In this document: positions 18,020 to 25,421 of the stretch, piece after piece | Layout of the letters: every line of letters begins with the position of its first letter | Position numbering within the stretch: position 1 is the first letter of the stretch | DNA from: Marinobacter bryozoorum | GTDB lineage: Bacteria > Pseudomonadota > Gammaproteobacteria > Pseudomonadales > Oleiphilaceae | Assembly: GCF_023156245.1 (NCBI RefSeq) | Contig: NZ_JAKZAH010000029.1 | Coordinates: 1 to 49,047, forward strand | DNA length: 49,047 nt | Direction of reading: 5' to 3' | The notes under the pieces: generated by a model | What the model was told of the DNA's origin: nothing | Seen by the model: only the letters and a program-made list of their open reading frames with translations | The model's database searches: none | Program-made: the position numbers and the translations under genes

Positions 18020-18967
18020 TCAGGTTCCGTAGGTATTGGTAAGCTTTTCGTGGAGATGCTGGCCCGCGGTAATCGGGCCATAGAGGGGCGGATTCTCCGC
18101 CGTTGCGCAGGAGTCGATGCAGGCGATCTCCGCATCCTTGTTGGGATGACAGAAGAAGGCGATGGAGTAGCGGTCCCGGTGACGATGCTCCGGCGCCACA
18201 TTGACCCGGTGGGGCGTGGAGCAGAACACATGGTTGGTCCAGCGGTGCATCAGGTCACCGGTATTGACCACCACGGTGCCGGGAATCGGCGTGGCGCGGA
18301 TCCACTCGCCGGCGCGCGTTTGCACTTCAAGGCCACCCACATCGTCCTGGAACAGCAGGGTAATACTGCCGTAGTCGGTGTGGGCGCCGGCACGGCTCTC
18401 ACCGTCATGGGGCTCGAAACCCTCCGGCAACGGCGGGTAATGGAGCAGCCTCAGGGTGTGGTGATGCTGGTTGTGGGCGTCCACAAAAAAATCCGACGGT
18501 TGCTCAAGCGCCAGGGCAAAGGCCTCCAGAACCCGGTCTGCGGTGCGGATGCATTCATCGAGGAAATCGGTCATGGCCGACTCGAACTCCGGGCGACCAG
18601 CCGGCCAGAGGTTCTTGTGGACATCCTGGGGCTGTTCCGGCGCCAGGTTGAAGGCCTCCTTCAGGTCCCCCGGGCGGGACGGATCCAGCCGTTCGCGCTT
18701 GATGCCCACATAGCCCCGATTGCTTTCCGCGCTCTGCCAGGCCACCTGGCTCTTCTCGTCCACCGGCAGCGCAAAGAAGTTCTTCGATGCCGCAAAGGTG
18801 TCCGCCAACCGGTCTGCGGGCATGCCGCAATTGGCCAGGTAAAAGAAACCCCAGTCGCGGCTGGCCTGTCGCATCTGGTCAGCGACCGCCTGCTGGTCCA
18901 CCTGTGAGCCGTCGAGGAAGGGCCCGAAATCAATCACGGGTATGCCCTCCTGTGCCTGGTCTGCCAT
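18020..18967 (-). CDS. 2-oxoglutarate/Fe(II) oxygenase, isopenicillin-N-synthase family (oxygenase 2)
   Basis: A 315-residue IPNS-fold oxygenase beginning IPVIDFGPFLDG. Iron ligands are His196/Asp198 in AHTDYGS and His253 in STPHRV, with 2-oxoglutarate residues Arg266/Ser268 in RYSIAFF, so it should be active. The ATG at 18967 is preferred because GGGGGAG precedes it and because the longer in-frame start (19072) would cross the promoter and operator. It is related to, but clearly distinct from, oxygenases 1 and 3. It shares an operon with SBP3. Confidence 0.86.
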   Translation of the reverse strand: MADQAQEGIPVIDFGPFLDGSQVDQQAVADQMRQASRDWGFFYLANCGMPADRLADTFAASKNFFALPVDEKSQVAWQSAESNRGYVGIKRERLDPSRPGDLKEAFNLAPEQPQDVHKNLWPAGRPEFESAMTDFLDECIRTADRVLEAFALALEQPSDFFVDAHNQHHHTLRLLHYPPLPEGFEPHDGESRAGAHTDYGSITLLFQDDVGGLEVQTRAGEWIRATPIPGTVVVNTGDLMHRWTNHVFCSTPHRVNVAPEHRHRDRYSIAFFCHPNKDAEIACIDSCATAENPPLYGPITAGQHLHEKLTNTYGT

Positions 18968-18997
18968 GTTCTCCCCCGTTGCTTTTCCAGAATTTGT

Positions 18998-19011
18998 TAG
19001 CCAACTGGTCA
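18998..19011 (-). promoter_or_regulatory. RutR-like operator D
   Basis: TAGCCAACTGGTCA matches the consensus at 10 of 12 positions, with a perfect right half and the TCAGG flank. It spans about -3 to +11 of the predicted oxygenase 2 transcript. Confidence 0.68.
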
Positions 19012-19018
19012 GGTTATT

Positions 19019-19034
19019 TGCAACGGATGTGCCA
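19019..19034 (-). promoter_or_regulatory. Sigma-54-type promoter for oxygenase 2-SBP3
   Basis: The minus strand reads TGGCACATCCGTTGCA, a full match to TGGCACRNNNNTTGCW. The predicted start is about 19008. Confidence 0.82.
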
Positions 19035-19117
19035 TTTCCTTTATCACCATAAATCGCCTGTTTATAGACCATGCAGGCAGAACCTTTGCCTCATCCAGGT
19101 GCACAGCGCCACTTTTA

Positions 19118-19131
19118 TGACCATAAAGTCA
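19118..19131 (+). promoter_or_regulatory. RutR-like operator E
   Basis: TGACCATAAAGTCA matches at 10 of 12 positions (perfect left half). It is upstream of the promoter for the amidohydrolase at 19211, at about -60 to -47, so it could act there or on the divergent unit. Confidence 0.5.
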
Positions 19132-19151
19132 GCCTTTCCATGAGATAGTGA

Positions 19152-19167
19152 AGGCACTACTCTTGCA
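19152..19167 (+). promoter_or_regulatory. Sigma-54-type promoter for the 19211 amidohydrolase
   Basis: AGGCACTACTCTTGCA keeps GGCAC and TTGCA at exact spacing. The predicted start is about 19178, 33 nt before the chosen ATG. Confidence 0.72.
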
Positions 19168-19210
19168 TGTGGTAAACGCTCCAATGTCCTGCAATGAGAA
19201 GACGACAGCA

Positions 19211-20572
19211 ATGACGCAAACGCTGCTACTGAAGAACGCCCGGGTTATCGCCACCATGGACGACGACCAGCGCGAGATCGACAACGGCTATATCCTGATC
19301 CGCGGCAACCGCATTGAGGCGGTCGGCCCCATGGCCGAGTGCCCGGACGACGCCGACCGCACCATCAACCTGGAAGGGCACGTGGTGATTCCCGGGCTGA
19401 TCAACACCCACCACCATATGTTCCAGTCCCTGACCCGGGCCCTGCCCGCCGCCCAGAACGGCGAGCTGTTCGACTGGCTCAGCGCCCTGTTCCCGGTGTG
19501 GCGCAACATCACCCCGGCCATGCAGCGGGCCGCCAGCCGCACCGCCATGGCCGAGTTGATGCTGTCCGGCTGCACCACGGCGGCGGATCACGCCTATCTG
19601 CACGTCAACGGCATCACCCTGGACGACAGCATGCAGGCGGCCACCGAGATGGGCATTCGCTTCCACGGTGCAAGGGGTGCCATGAGCCTCGGGCAGAGCA
19701 ATGGCGGACTGCCGCCGGATGAGCTGGTGGAAGCGGACGAGAGCGCGATCCTCAAAGATATGCAGCGGGTGGCGGAAGCCCACCACGACCACAACCCCGA
19801 TGCCATGGTGCGTGTCGCCCTGGCGCCCTGCTCGCCGTTTACCGTGACCACCGACCTGATGCGGGAGGCCGCCACCATGGCCCGGTCCCTGAAGGTGGGC
19901 CTGCACACCCACACGGCGGAGAACTGGAAAGACGTGGCCTTCAGCAAGGAACGCTACGGCATGACGCCCACGGAGTTCACCGAGGACGTGGGCTGGGTGG
20001 GGGACGATGTCTGGCACGCCCACTGCGTCCACCTGGACGAGCCGGGTATTGCCCTGTTTGCCCGTACCGGTACCGGCGTCGCCCATTGCCCCTGCTCCAA
20101 CATGCGGCTGGCTTCCGGCATCGCGCCGGTGAGGAAAATGCTGGATGCCGGGATCAAGGTCGGCCTGGGCGTAGACGGCAGCGCCTCCAACGATACCGGC
20201 AACCTGCTGGACGAGGCCCGGCTGGCGATGCTGTCGGCGCGGGTGCGGGAACAGAATCCCGGCGATATGACCGCCCGGGAAGCGCTGCGTATCGCCACCC
20301 GGGGCGGTGCAGAGGTTTTGGGACGAGGTGATGCCCTGGGCCGCATCCAGCCCGGTTACTGCGCTGATATCGTCGCGTTCCGCACCGATGACATCGCCAT
20401 GGCCGGTGGCCAGAGCGACCCGCTGGCGTCCCTGGTATTCTGCACGCCGCCACGGGTCAACTGCAGCATCATCAACGGTCGCGTGGTCATCGAGGAAGGA
20501 CAACTGCTGACCCGGTCACTGCCCCATATTATTGAGGAGCAGAACCGGATGGCGGCCAGTCTGGCCAGCTAA
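19211..20572 (+). CDS. 8-oxoguanine deaminase-like amidohydrolase (TRZ/ATZ family)
   Basis: A 453-residue cytosolic metal-dependent hydrolase. Metal and catalytic residues: INTHHHMFQSL (first strand), GLHTHTAEN (third His and Glu), HAHCVHLDE (fourth His) and GLGVDGSASND (Asp). The HHHMFQSLTRALP motif and length fit the 8-oxoguanine/atrazine-type deaminases characterised in Pseudomonas; assignment to 8-oxoguanine is by family resemblance only. The ATG at 19211 follows a GAGAAGA; an in-frame ATG at 19184 is possible. It is a single-gene unit with its own sigma-54-type promoter. It would deaminate an aminopurine or aminotriazine, feeding the xanthine/urate route. Confidence 0.8.
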   Translation: MTQTLLLKNARVIATMDDDQREIDNGYILIRGNRIEAVGPMAECPDDADRTINLEGHVVIPGLINTHHHMFQSLTRALPAAQNGELFDWLSALFPVWRNITPAMQRAASRTAMAELMLSGCTTAADHAYLHVNGITLDDSMQAATEMGIRFHGARGAMSLGQSNGGLPPDELVEADESAILKDMQRVAEAHHDHNPDAMVRVALAPCSPFTVTTDLMREAATMARSLKVGLHTHTAENWKDVAFSKERYGMTPTEFTEDVGWVGDDVWHAHCVHLDEPGIALFARTGTGVAHCPCSNMRLASGIAPVRKMLDAGIKVGLGVDGSASNDTGNLLDEARLAMLSARVREQNPGDMTAREALRIATRGGAEVLGRGDALGRIQPGYCADIVAFRTDDIAMAGGQSDPLASLVFCTPPRVNCSIINGRVVIEEGQLLTRSLPHIIEEQNRMAASLAS

Positions 20573-20611
20573 ACCCGGATCGCGCCAGTCACCCTCCGGT
20601 CGCTGGCGTCG

Positions 20612-21556
20612 CTACTCGGCCCGATGGTCATAAGTGGCATTCAGCCGAGACGCCAGGTACTCGGCACAGGTAATAGGCTCATACTTCGGTGACTGGTCCG
20701 GCACGATTTCCCTCGAGTCCACCACCGAGTCCGGGTTCACTTCCAGGAAAAAGGCGATGGAGTATCGCTCCTTCGCCGGCGGTCGCACCCGGTGGGGCGT
20801 GGACACGTAGGTGTCGTTGCTCCAGCGCATCAGGCAGTCGCCGATATTGCACACGAAGGCCCCCGGCACATGGGGCGCCTGGATCCACTCCCCCTGGCGG
20901 TTCAGTACTTCCAGGCCCGCCACTTCGTCCGTCGCCAGGATGGTGACGTTGCCATAATCGCTGTGGGTGCCGGCGGCGCCATCCTCCCGGTCGAGTTTGC
21001 CGGCACTGGGCGGGTACCGCAGCATGCGCAGGGTGGCGATGGGCAGGGTCAGGTGTCCCTCAAAGAAGTGCTCGCCCAGCCCCAGGTCGAGGCTAAAACC
21101 CCGGTGGATGGTCCGCCCCAACGCCAGGCAGTGATTAAAATAATCCAGTGCCCGCTGGCGCCAGCCGTCGATGGGCGGCCAGAAGTTCACGCCCCGGAAG
21201 GGCTTGCCTGCCAGCACGTCCGGGTGATCCGCCGGGAAGTCGGTGCCGATGTTGAACGCCTCCTTCATGTCGGCACCGGACTGCGGGTTCAGCTTCTCGT
21301 CCGCCATGGCCACGTAGCCCCGGTTATGGGGTGAGCGCTTGATGGACAGCGGCTCCTTGTCCTCCGCCGGCAGCGCGAACAGCTGTTTCGCCAGGTCAAA
21401 GGCCCCCTGGCAGACCTCATCCGGAATGCCGTGGTCGGTGGCGTAGAAAAAGCCCACCTCACGGCAGGCCCGGCCCAGCTCGGCGGCGGTGGCCCGGCGT
21501 TCGTCCGGGTCGTCGCTACGCAGGCCGGCGAGGGAAATAATGGGTAGTGAAGACAT
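20612..21556 (-). CDS. 2-oxoglutarate/Fe(II) oxygenase, isopenicillin-N-synthase family (oxygenase 3)
   Basis: A 314-residue IPNS-fold enzyme beginning LPIISLAGL. Iron ligands are His198/Asp200 (THSDYGN; Ser replaces the usual Thr between them) and His255 in STPHRV, with Arg264/Ser266 for 2-oxoglutarate (RYSIAFF). All required residues are present. It starts 12 nt after the amidohydrolase gene and is therefore in its operon. The pairing of an oxygenase with a deaminase-type amidohydrolase suggests consecutive steps on one heterocycle. Confidence 0.86.
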   Translation of the reverse strand: MSSLPIISLAGLRSDDPDERRATAAELGRACREVGFFYATDHGIPDEVCQGAFDLAKQLFALPAEDKEPLSIKRSPHNRGYVAMADEKLNPQSGADMKEAFNIGTDFPADHPDVLAGKPFRGVNFWPPIDGWRQRALDYFNHCLALGRTIHRGFSLDLGLGEHFFEGHLTLPIATLRMLRYPPSAGKLDREDGAAGTHSDYGNVTILATDEVAGLEVLNRQGEWIQAPHVPGAFVCNIGDCLMRWSNDTYVSTPHRVRPPAKERYSIAFFLEVNPDSVVDSREIVPDQSPKYEPITCAEYLASRLNATYDHRAE

Positions 21557-21568
21557 GGGAATTCTCTC

Positions 21569-22915
21569 TCAAACCATGGATGTTCGGGTATGGGACAGGT
21601 TGCGGCAGGCCTCATGGAGGGCCAGACCTTGCTGCTGCGCCTCGGCGATCACCATTCCGCCGCTGACCAGCGTGGCATCACCGTTATCGATCAACCGGCG
21701 GCCATCCACCCAGACACCGGAAACGTTGGCGCTGCCGGCGGCAAACACCAGATTCCACACCAGGTTGCCACCCTGTTCATTGACACTTACCGGAGTCAGG
21801 TTGGCCTGCTTCAGGTTCAGCAACAGCAGGTCCGCCTTCTTGCCAATCTCCAGCGAGCCTATCTCGTTGTCCAGCCCGAGGGCTTTGGCACCATTGATGG
21901 TCGCCATGCGCAGGATCTGGTCGGCGGGCAGTGCGGTGGCATCCAGCCGGGTCGCCTTCTGGATCAAGGAGGCGAACTTCATTTCCTCGAACAGGGTCAG
22001 GCTGTTGTTGCACACCGGCCCGTCCGTACCCAACCCCACGGTGACGCCCGCCGCCAGCATCTCCGGCACCGGCGCCACCCCGCTGGCCAGTTTGGCGTTG
22101 CTCACCGGGCAGTGGGCAATGCTGGTGCCGGTGTCTGCCACCCGGGCAATTTCTTCGCTGTTAAGCCAGACGCAATGGGCCAGCAGGGTACGTTCACCGA
22201 GGATGCCGTAATGATCCAGCATGGCCAGGGACCGTCGCCCCAGCTCTGCGGTAACCGCCTGCTCCTCTTCCTTCTGCTCGCTGCAATGGGTGTGGATGCC
22301 CAGCCCGTATTCCCGGCTCAGTTCCGCCGCCTCACGGTAGGCGTCTCCGGTGCAGTAGAACAGGTGCTCCAGCCCCATCCACACGCGGATGCGACCGTTC
22401 TGGGTCTCATGGTGGGAGTGGATCAGACGGCGGTTCTCCTCCCGGGTGGAGAAGAAGTCCTTGCCCGGTCGGTCCGCCACGTAGGGCGCCAGCTGCACCC
22501 GCAGGCCAAGCTCGGCGGCGGCATCGGCGCACCGGTCCATGTATCGGAACATGTCCATCACGCAGGTGGTGCCGGACTGCAGCGCTTCCAGGTAGCACAG
22601 ACGGGCCGAGTGATAGGCGAACTCCTCGGTCATGGCCCGATGCTCCAGCTGGTACCAGGGCAGCCACTCCATCAATGGCATGTTCTCGGTCACACCCCGC
22701 ATCAGGCTGGAGTGGGAGTGACAGTCGACCAGCCCCGGCAACAGGGCATGGCCCCGCCCATCGATAACCTCACAGCCGTCGGGCACAGTGACCGCCCGAT
22801 CATCCCCCACCTGGGTAATCACACCATCCTGCACCACCAGGGTGCCGTCTGGAATCACCCGATTTTGGGGATCGACCGTAAAAATCGCAGCATGACGGAT
22901 CGCAAAATCGGGCAT
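21569..22915 (-). CDS. TRZ/ATZ-family amidohydrolase (aminohydrolase)
   Basis: A 448-residue amidohydrolase with VDCHSHSSLMRG, GIHTHCSEQKEE, LLAHCVWLNSEE and GLGTDGPVCNN providing the single-metal site of the chlorohydrolase/guanine-deaminase group. It resembles the enzyme at 26387 (both have LLAHCVWL and an M.[RY] motif after GTT). AGGAG precedes the ATG at 22915. Likely substrates are amino-substituted purines, triazines or S-adenosyl-type nucleosides; sequence alone does not decide. It is first gene of an operon with oxygenase 3. Confidence 0.82.
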   Translation of the reverse strand: MPDFAIRHAAIFTVDPQNRVIPDGTLVVQDGVITQVGDDRAVTVPDGCEVIDGRGHALLPGLVDCHSHSSLMRGVTENMPLMEWLPWYQLEHRAMTEEFAYHSARLCYLEALQSGTTCVMDMFRYMDRCADAAAELGLRVQLAPYVADRPGKDFFSTREENRRLIHSHHETQNGRIRVWMGLEHLFYCTGDAYREAAELSREYGLGIHTHCSEQKEEEQAVTAELGRRSLAMLDHYGILGERTLLAHCVWLNSEEIARVADTGTSIAHCPVSNAKLASGVAPVPEMLAAGVTVGLGTDGPVCNNSLTLFEEMKFASLIQKATRLDATALPADQILRMATINGAKALGLDNEIGSLEIGKKADLLLLNLKQANLTPVSVNEQGGNLVWNLVFAAGSANVSGVWVDGRRLIDNGDATLVSGGMVIAEAQQQGLALHEACRNLSHTRTSMV

Positions 22916-22934
22916 GGGGACTCCTGAAACTTCC

Positions 22935-22948
22935 TGACCAAATGATCA
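22935..22948 (-). promoter_or_regulatory. RutR-like operator F
   Basis: TGACCAAATGATCA matches at 11 of 12 positions, spanning about -2 to +12 of the predicted transcript. Confidence 0.72.
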
Positions 22949-22956
22949 GTTTTTAA

Positions 22957-22972
22957 AGCAATCACCATGCCA
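22957..22972 (-). promoter_or_regulatory. Sigma-54-type promoter for amidohydrolase-oxygenase 3
   Basis: The minus strand reads TGGCATGGTGATTGCT, with correct -24/-12 spacing. The predicted start is about 22946. Confidence 0.75.
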
Positions 22973-23090
22973 CGGCCATCCGTCGCCCAGACTCCTGATT
23001 CCTGCGCCCATCAATGAGGCCAGCGCCAGGTAATAGCGCACCGTTAACGATCACCCGCCAAATCCGCGCACCACAACGATTCAGTTTACC

Positions 23091-23104
23091 TGACCGTATG
23101 CTCA
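23091..23104 (+). promoter_or_regulatory. RutR-like operator G
   Basis: TGACCGTATGCTCA matches at 10 of 12 positions and is symmetric in its deviations. It lies about 60-75 bp upstream of the predicted start of the ferritin-like gene. Confidence 0.55.
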
Positions 23105-23139
23105 TCATTTAAGGGGGATAACAAAACGCCAACAATTCG

Positions 23140-23155
23140 TGGCACGCATCGTGCA
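23140..23155 (+). promoter_or_regulatory. Sigma-54-type promoter for ferritin-like gene
   Basis: TGGCACGCATCGTGCA has a perfect -24 element; the -12 element has one change (GTGC for TTGC). The predicted start is about 23166. Confidence 0.72.
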
Positions 23156-23221
23156 AAACCGCTGTAAACACCCATTGACCCCCAAAGCCCCGCCAGCCAG
23201 GGGTTACCAAAAGGAGGCTGC

Positions 23222-23953
23222 ATGATCACCGCGACACTCAGGCCACGGCCGGCCAAGGACCCAACCGTCTTCTACGACGACCTGGCCATGACCCTGACCG
23301 CCCGCCGGGACGCCCTTATCGGGTCCTCCAACACCGTCAACGGACGCCAACCGCTCGCCTGGGAGGAACTGGTGGAATGGCTCCGGTTCCAGTGCTGGTA
23401 CCGTCGGCAGGAAACGGACATCATCGATTCCTGGCTCGATCACGTGCCCCAGCCCGACATTCTCACGGCCCTGCGCAGACAGCTGGCCGAGGCGGGGCGC
23501 CACTATCGGCGATTGCTCGCCCACCTGGACACCCTGGGCACCTCAATGGCGGACTGGTCGCCGGAACCGGAGTGGGTGAACTGGGCCAGCGAGTTCCACG
23601 CCAGCGGTTCAGACACCCTGGAGCGGATCATCGCCCATAATCTGGCCGGTGCGCCCGGCGCCATGGAAGTGCCAGGTGGGCTGATGTCAACACTGTCCGA
23701 GGATACCCATGCGGTGCTGGAGCAACTGCGCCCGGACAGTGGGTTGCACGCTACCCTGGGTCGCATGGTGGCGAACCGGTACGCCACAACCCTGGACGCC
23801 CAGGCCCAAACCCATGCCAGGGTGATGCGCGCCTTCGAACGGGAGCAGAAGGGCCGGCTGGCACTGGACCGGCGTATCCGCGCAATCCGTCAGCAGTCAG
23901 CCGCCAATGACGCTATCGATGATGGTCTGGCCGCCGGTGGCCACGTCTCCTGA
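23222..23953 (+). CDS. Ferritin-like four-helix protein without iron ligands (pseudo-diiron paralogue)
   Basis: A 243-residue, mostly helical protein that aligns without gaps, residue number for residue number, with the diiron-rubredoxin protein at 25418 over about residues 41-230 (shared FQCWY, EPEW, DTLER, RYATT, EQKGRLA). Where that paralogue has the ferritin-like ligand pattern E61, E91xxH94, E144, E173xxH176, this protein has R61, A91, A144 and S173; both histidines remain. It should not bind a diiron centre. It also lacks the rubredoxin tail. GGAGG precedes the ATG. It is probably a structural or regulatory partner of the 25418 protein. No function is assigned in families I know. Confidence 0.8.
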   Translation: MITATLRPRPAKDPTVFYDDLAMTLTARRDALIGSSNTVNGRQPLAWEELVEWLRFQCWYRRQETDIIDSWLDHVPQPDILTALRRQLAEAGRHYRRLLAHLDTLGTSMADWSPEPEWVNWASEFHASGSDTLERIIAHNLAGAPGAMEVPGGLMSTLSEDTHAVLEQLRPDSGLHATLGRMVANRYATTLDAQAQTHARVMRAFEREQKGRLALDRRIRAIRQQSAANDAIDDGLAAGGHVS

Positions 23954-24074
23954 TTCCCGTCGTCTTATCGATGCACCGATAGCCGTCACAACGGGGATTA
24001 CTGCACCTCAACGGGCCACACAGGTGGTCCGTCATCAGGCGATAAACCGCCACAACGGCGGTCTGGTGCCGCCC

Positions 24075-24090
24075 TGGCATGTATCCTGCT
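24075..24090 (+). promoter_or_regulatory. Sigma-54-type promoter for amidohydrolase-diiron unit
   Basis: TGGCATGTATCCTGCT has correct -24/-12 spacing, and the -12 core is CTGC. The predicted start is about 24101, giving a leader of about 115 nt. No RutR-like palindrome is seen here. Confidence 0.62.
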
Positions 24091-24110
24091 AAATTCCGTT
24101 CAGGGAATTT
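24091..24110 (+). promoter_or_regulatory. Perfect inverted repeat at predicted transcript start
   Basis: AAATTCC-N6-GGAATTT, a 7-bp inverted repeat, is centred at about the +1 of the preceding sigma-54-type promoter. It occupies the place that RutR-like sites take at other units but differs in sequence, so another repressor is possible. Confidence 0.4.
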
Positions 24111-24119
24111 CCGGGCCGA

Positions 24120-24194
24120 GAGAACCTCCTGGATCAGACTCCTGAGTCAAGATGACATTCCTCTGTCATAACGCCGCGGTGGCGTACGGTTCTC
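24120..24194 (+). promoter_or_regulatory. Candidate structured RNA leader (four-helix junction)
   Basis: A 7-bp closing stem, GAGAACC (24120-24126) with GGTTCTC (24188-24194), encloses three hairpins. They are GACT-CCTG-AGTC (24137-24148), ATGACA-TTCCTC-TGTCAT (24152-24169) and ACGCC-GCGGT-GGCGT (24171-24185). The Shine-Dalgarno GGAGG begins 11 nt after the closing stem. The layout resembles a riboswitch-like leader, but I do not recognise it as a known class. Confidence 0.4.
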
Positions 24195-24215
24195 GTGAAA
24201 TACCGGAGGAATGCT

Positions 24216-25421
24216 ATGCCTTCCGCTCAAGATGCCATTCTTGTACTCAAGGGTGGCCGGGTAATCGACCCGGCCAACGGAACCGACGACATCGCTGATG
24301 TGGTCACCCGGGGCGATACCATACTGGAAGTAGGGCCGGATGCCGGCACCCGCTATCCCGATGCCCAGGTCAAAGACGTTACCGGCAAGCTGGTCACTCC
24401 CGGCCTGATCGATATCCACACCCACTGCTTTACCGGCCTGGGAGATTTCTGCCTGCCCACGGACCTGATGGGAGTGGACTCCGGCGTGCCCATTATCGTG
24501 GATGCAGGCACCACCAGTACCACCATCTTCGGCCTGGCCCGCAAAGGGATCATCGATCACCCGGACACCAAAACCAGGATCTTCGCCCTGATGGACCCGT
24601 CCCAGATCTACCTGGCCAACAAGACCTTTATCTGCCACTACCTGCGCATCGCCGATGACGAGCGCAACATCGACATCGAGGCCGCAAAGGACGTGGTTGA
24701 CGCCCACCGGGACGTCATCGTCGGCTTCAAGGTACGACCCACGATTACCGACAACCCGGACCGTTCACCTTTCCTGGAGGCCGCCCACCAGATCGCCCCG
24801 GACCTGCCCATCATGATCCACCTGGGGTCCTTCCCCCACACGCCGGTGCTGGAAACGGAAAAACTGCTGTACCAGCTACGCAAGGGCGACATCATCACCC
24901 ACGCCTGCCGGGGCGGTGGTGGCCAACTGGACGCCAGGGGCGAACCGACAACAGCGTTTACCGATGCCTACAACCGCGGCGTGCTGATGGACATCGGCCA
25001 CTCTGCCGGCGATTTCCACTTCCGCACCGCCCGGCGCCTGATCGAACGGGGCTACATGCCCAACACCATTTCCACGGACCTGAACGTGTTCAACGTGGAC
25101 GGACCCGTGCATTCCCTGTCCACCACCATGTCCAAGCTCTGGGCGCTGGATGTGCCCCTGGATCAGGTTATCGCCATGAACACGATCAACGCGGCAAAAG
25201 CCATCAACCGCGAAGACCAGTATGGAACCCTGACGCCCGGCCGGGCCGCCGAGGTCAGCGTGCTGGATATGGAGGAAGGTTCCTGCATCCTCTCCGATGG
25301 CCATGAGGAGATCACCGCTGACCGCCGTTTGCGGGCCGTAGGCTGCCTGCGTAACGGCCAGTGGCACGATGCTGTCCACGATCAGAAGGCCCTTCTGGCA
25401 GAGATGAAGGAGGCGGTATGA
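24216..25421 (+). CDS. Amidohydrolase/deacetylase-family metalloenzyme (carboxylated-lysine type)
   Basis: A 401-residue enzyme of the dihydroorotase/D-aminoacylase/deacetylase side of the amidohydrolase superfamily. Binuclear-site residues are His68/His70 (IDIHTHCF), Lys172 for carboxylation (VGFKVR), His202 (MIHLG), His229 (ITHACRG) and Asp288 (STDLN). It therefore acts on an amide, lactam or imide bond rather than on an exocyclic amine like the other amidohydrolases here. The ATG at 24216 has GGAGG 6-7 nt upstream. Its stop overlaps the start of the diiron-rubredoxin gene (ATGA), so the two are coupled. Ring opening of an oxidised heterocycle is a reasonable inference. Confidence 0.82.
   Translation: MPSAQDAILVLKGGRVIDPANGTDDIADVVTRGDTILEVGPDAGTRYPDAQVKDVTGKLVTPGLIDIHTHCFTGLGDFCLPTDLMGVDSGVPIIVDAGTTSTTIFGLARKGIIDHPDTKTRIFALMDPSQIYLANKTFICHYLRIADDERNIDIEAAKDVVDAHRDVIVGFKVRPTITDNPDRSPFLEAAHQIAPDLPIMIHLGSFPHTPVLETEKLLYQLRKGDIITHACRGGGGQLDARGEPTTAFTDAYNRGVLMDIGHSAGDFHFRTARRLIERGYMPNTISTDLNVFNVDGPVHSLSTTMSKLWALDVPLDQVIAMNTINAAKAINREDQYGTLTPGRAAEVSVLDMEEGSCILSDGHEEITADRRLRAVGCLRNGQWHDAVHDQKALLAEMKEAV

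Larger units (their letters stand above)
22916..23221. other. Divergent promoter region, amidohydrolase and ferritin-like gene
   Basis: About 306 bp without a gene. It holds operators F and G and one sigma-54-type element facing each way. The region between (about 22975-23085) shows no motif I recognise and is where an enhancer-binding activator would be expected. Confidence 0.7.

Noticed and set aside
19226..20503. Long open frame on the strand opposite the 19211 amidohydrolase
   Set aside because: It is a shadow of a GC-rich gene: no family motifs, no ribosome site, and the plus-strand protein has all metal ligands. The same reasoning removes the long opposite-strand frames at 21590-22927, 29370-30734 and 38527-40245.
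24003..24038. Spaced repeat CACCT...AGGTG as an NtrC-type enhancer
   Set aside because: Only half-site similarity to the GCAC-N-GTGC pattern. I could not find convincing NtrC sites near any promoter.
24046..24062. Hairpin ACCGCC-ACAAC-GGCGGT as terminator of the 23222 gene
   Set aside because: It is about 90 nt past the stop, short and without a T-run. It could also be upstream control for the 24075 promoter, so no call was made.
24120..24194. Known xanthine (NMT1-motif) or guanidine riboswitch
   Set aside because: The four-helix junction does not match my recollection of either consensus, so it is reported only as an unclassified leader.
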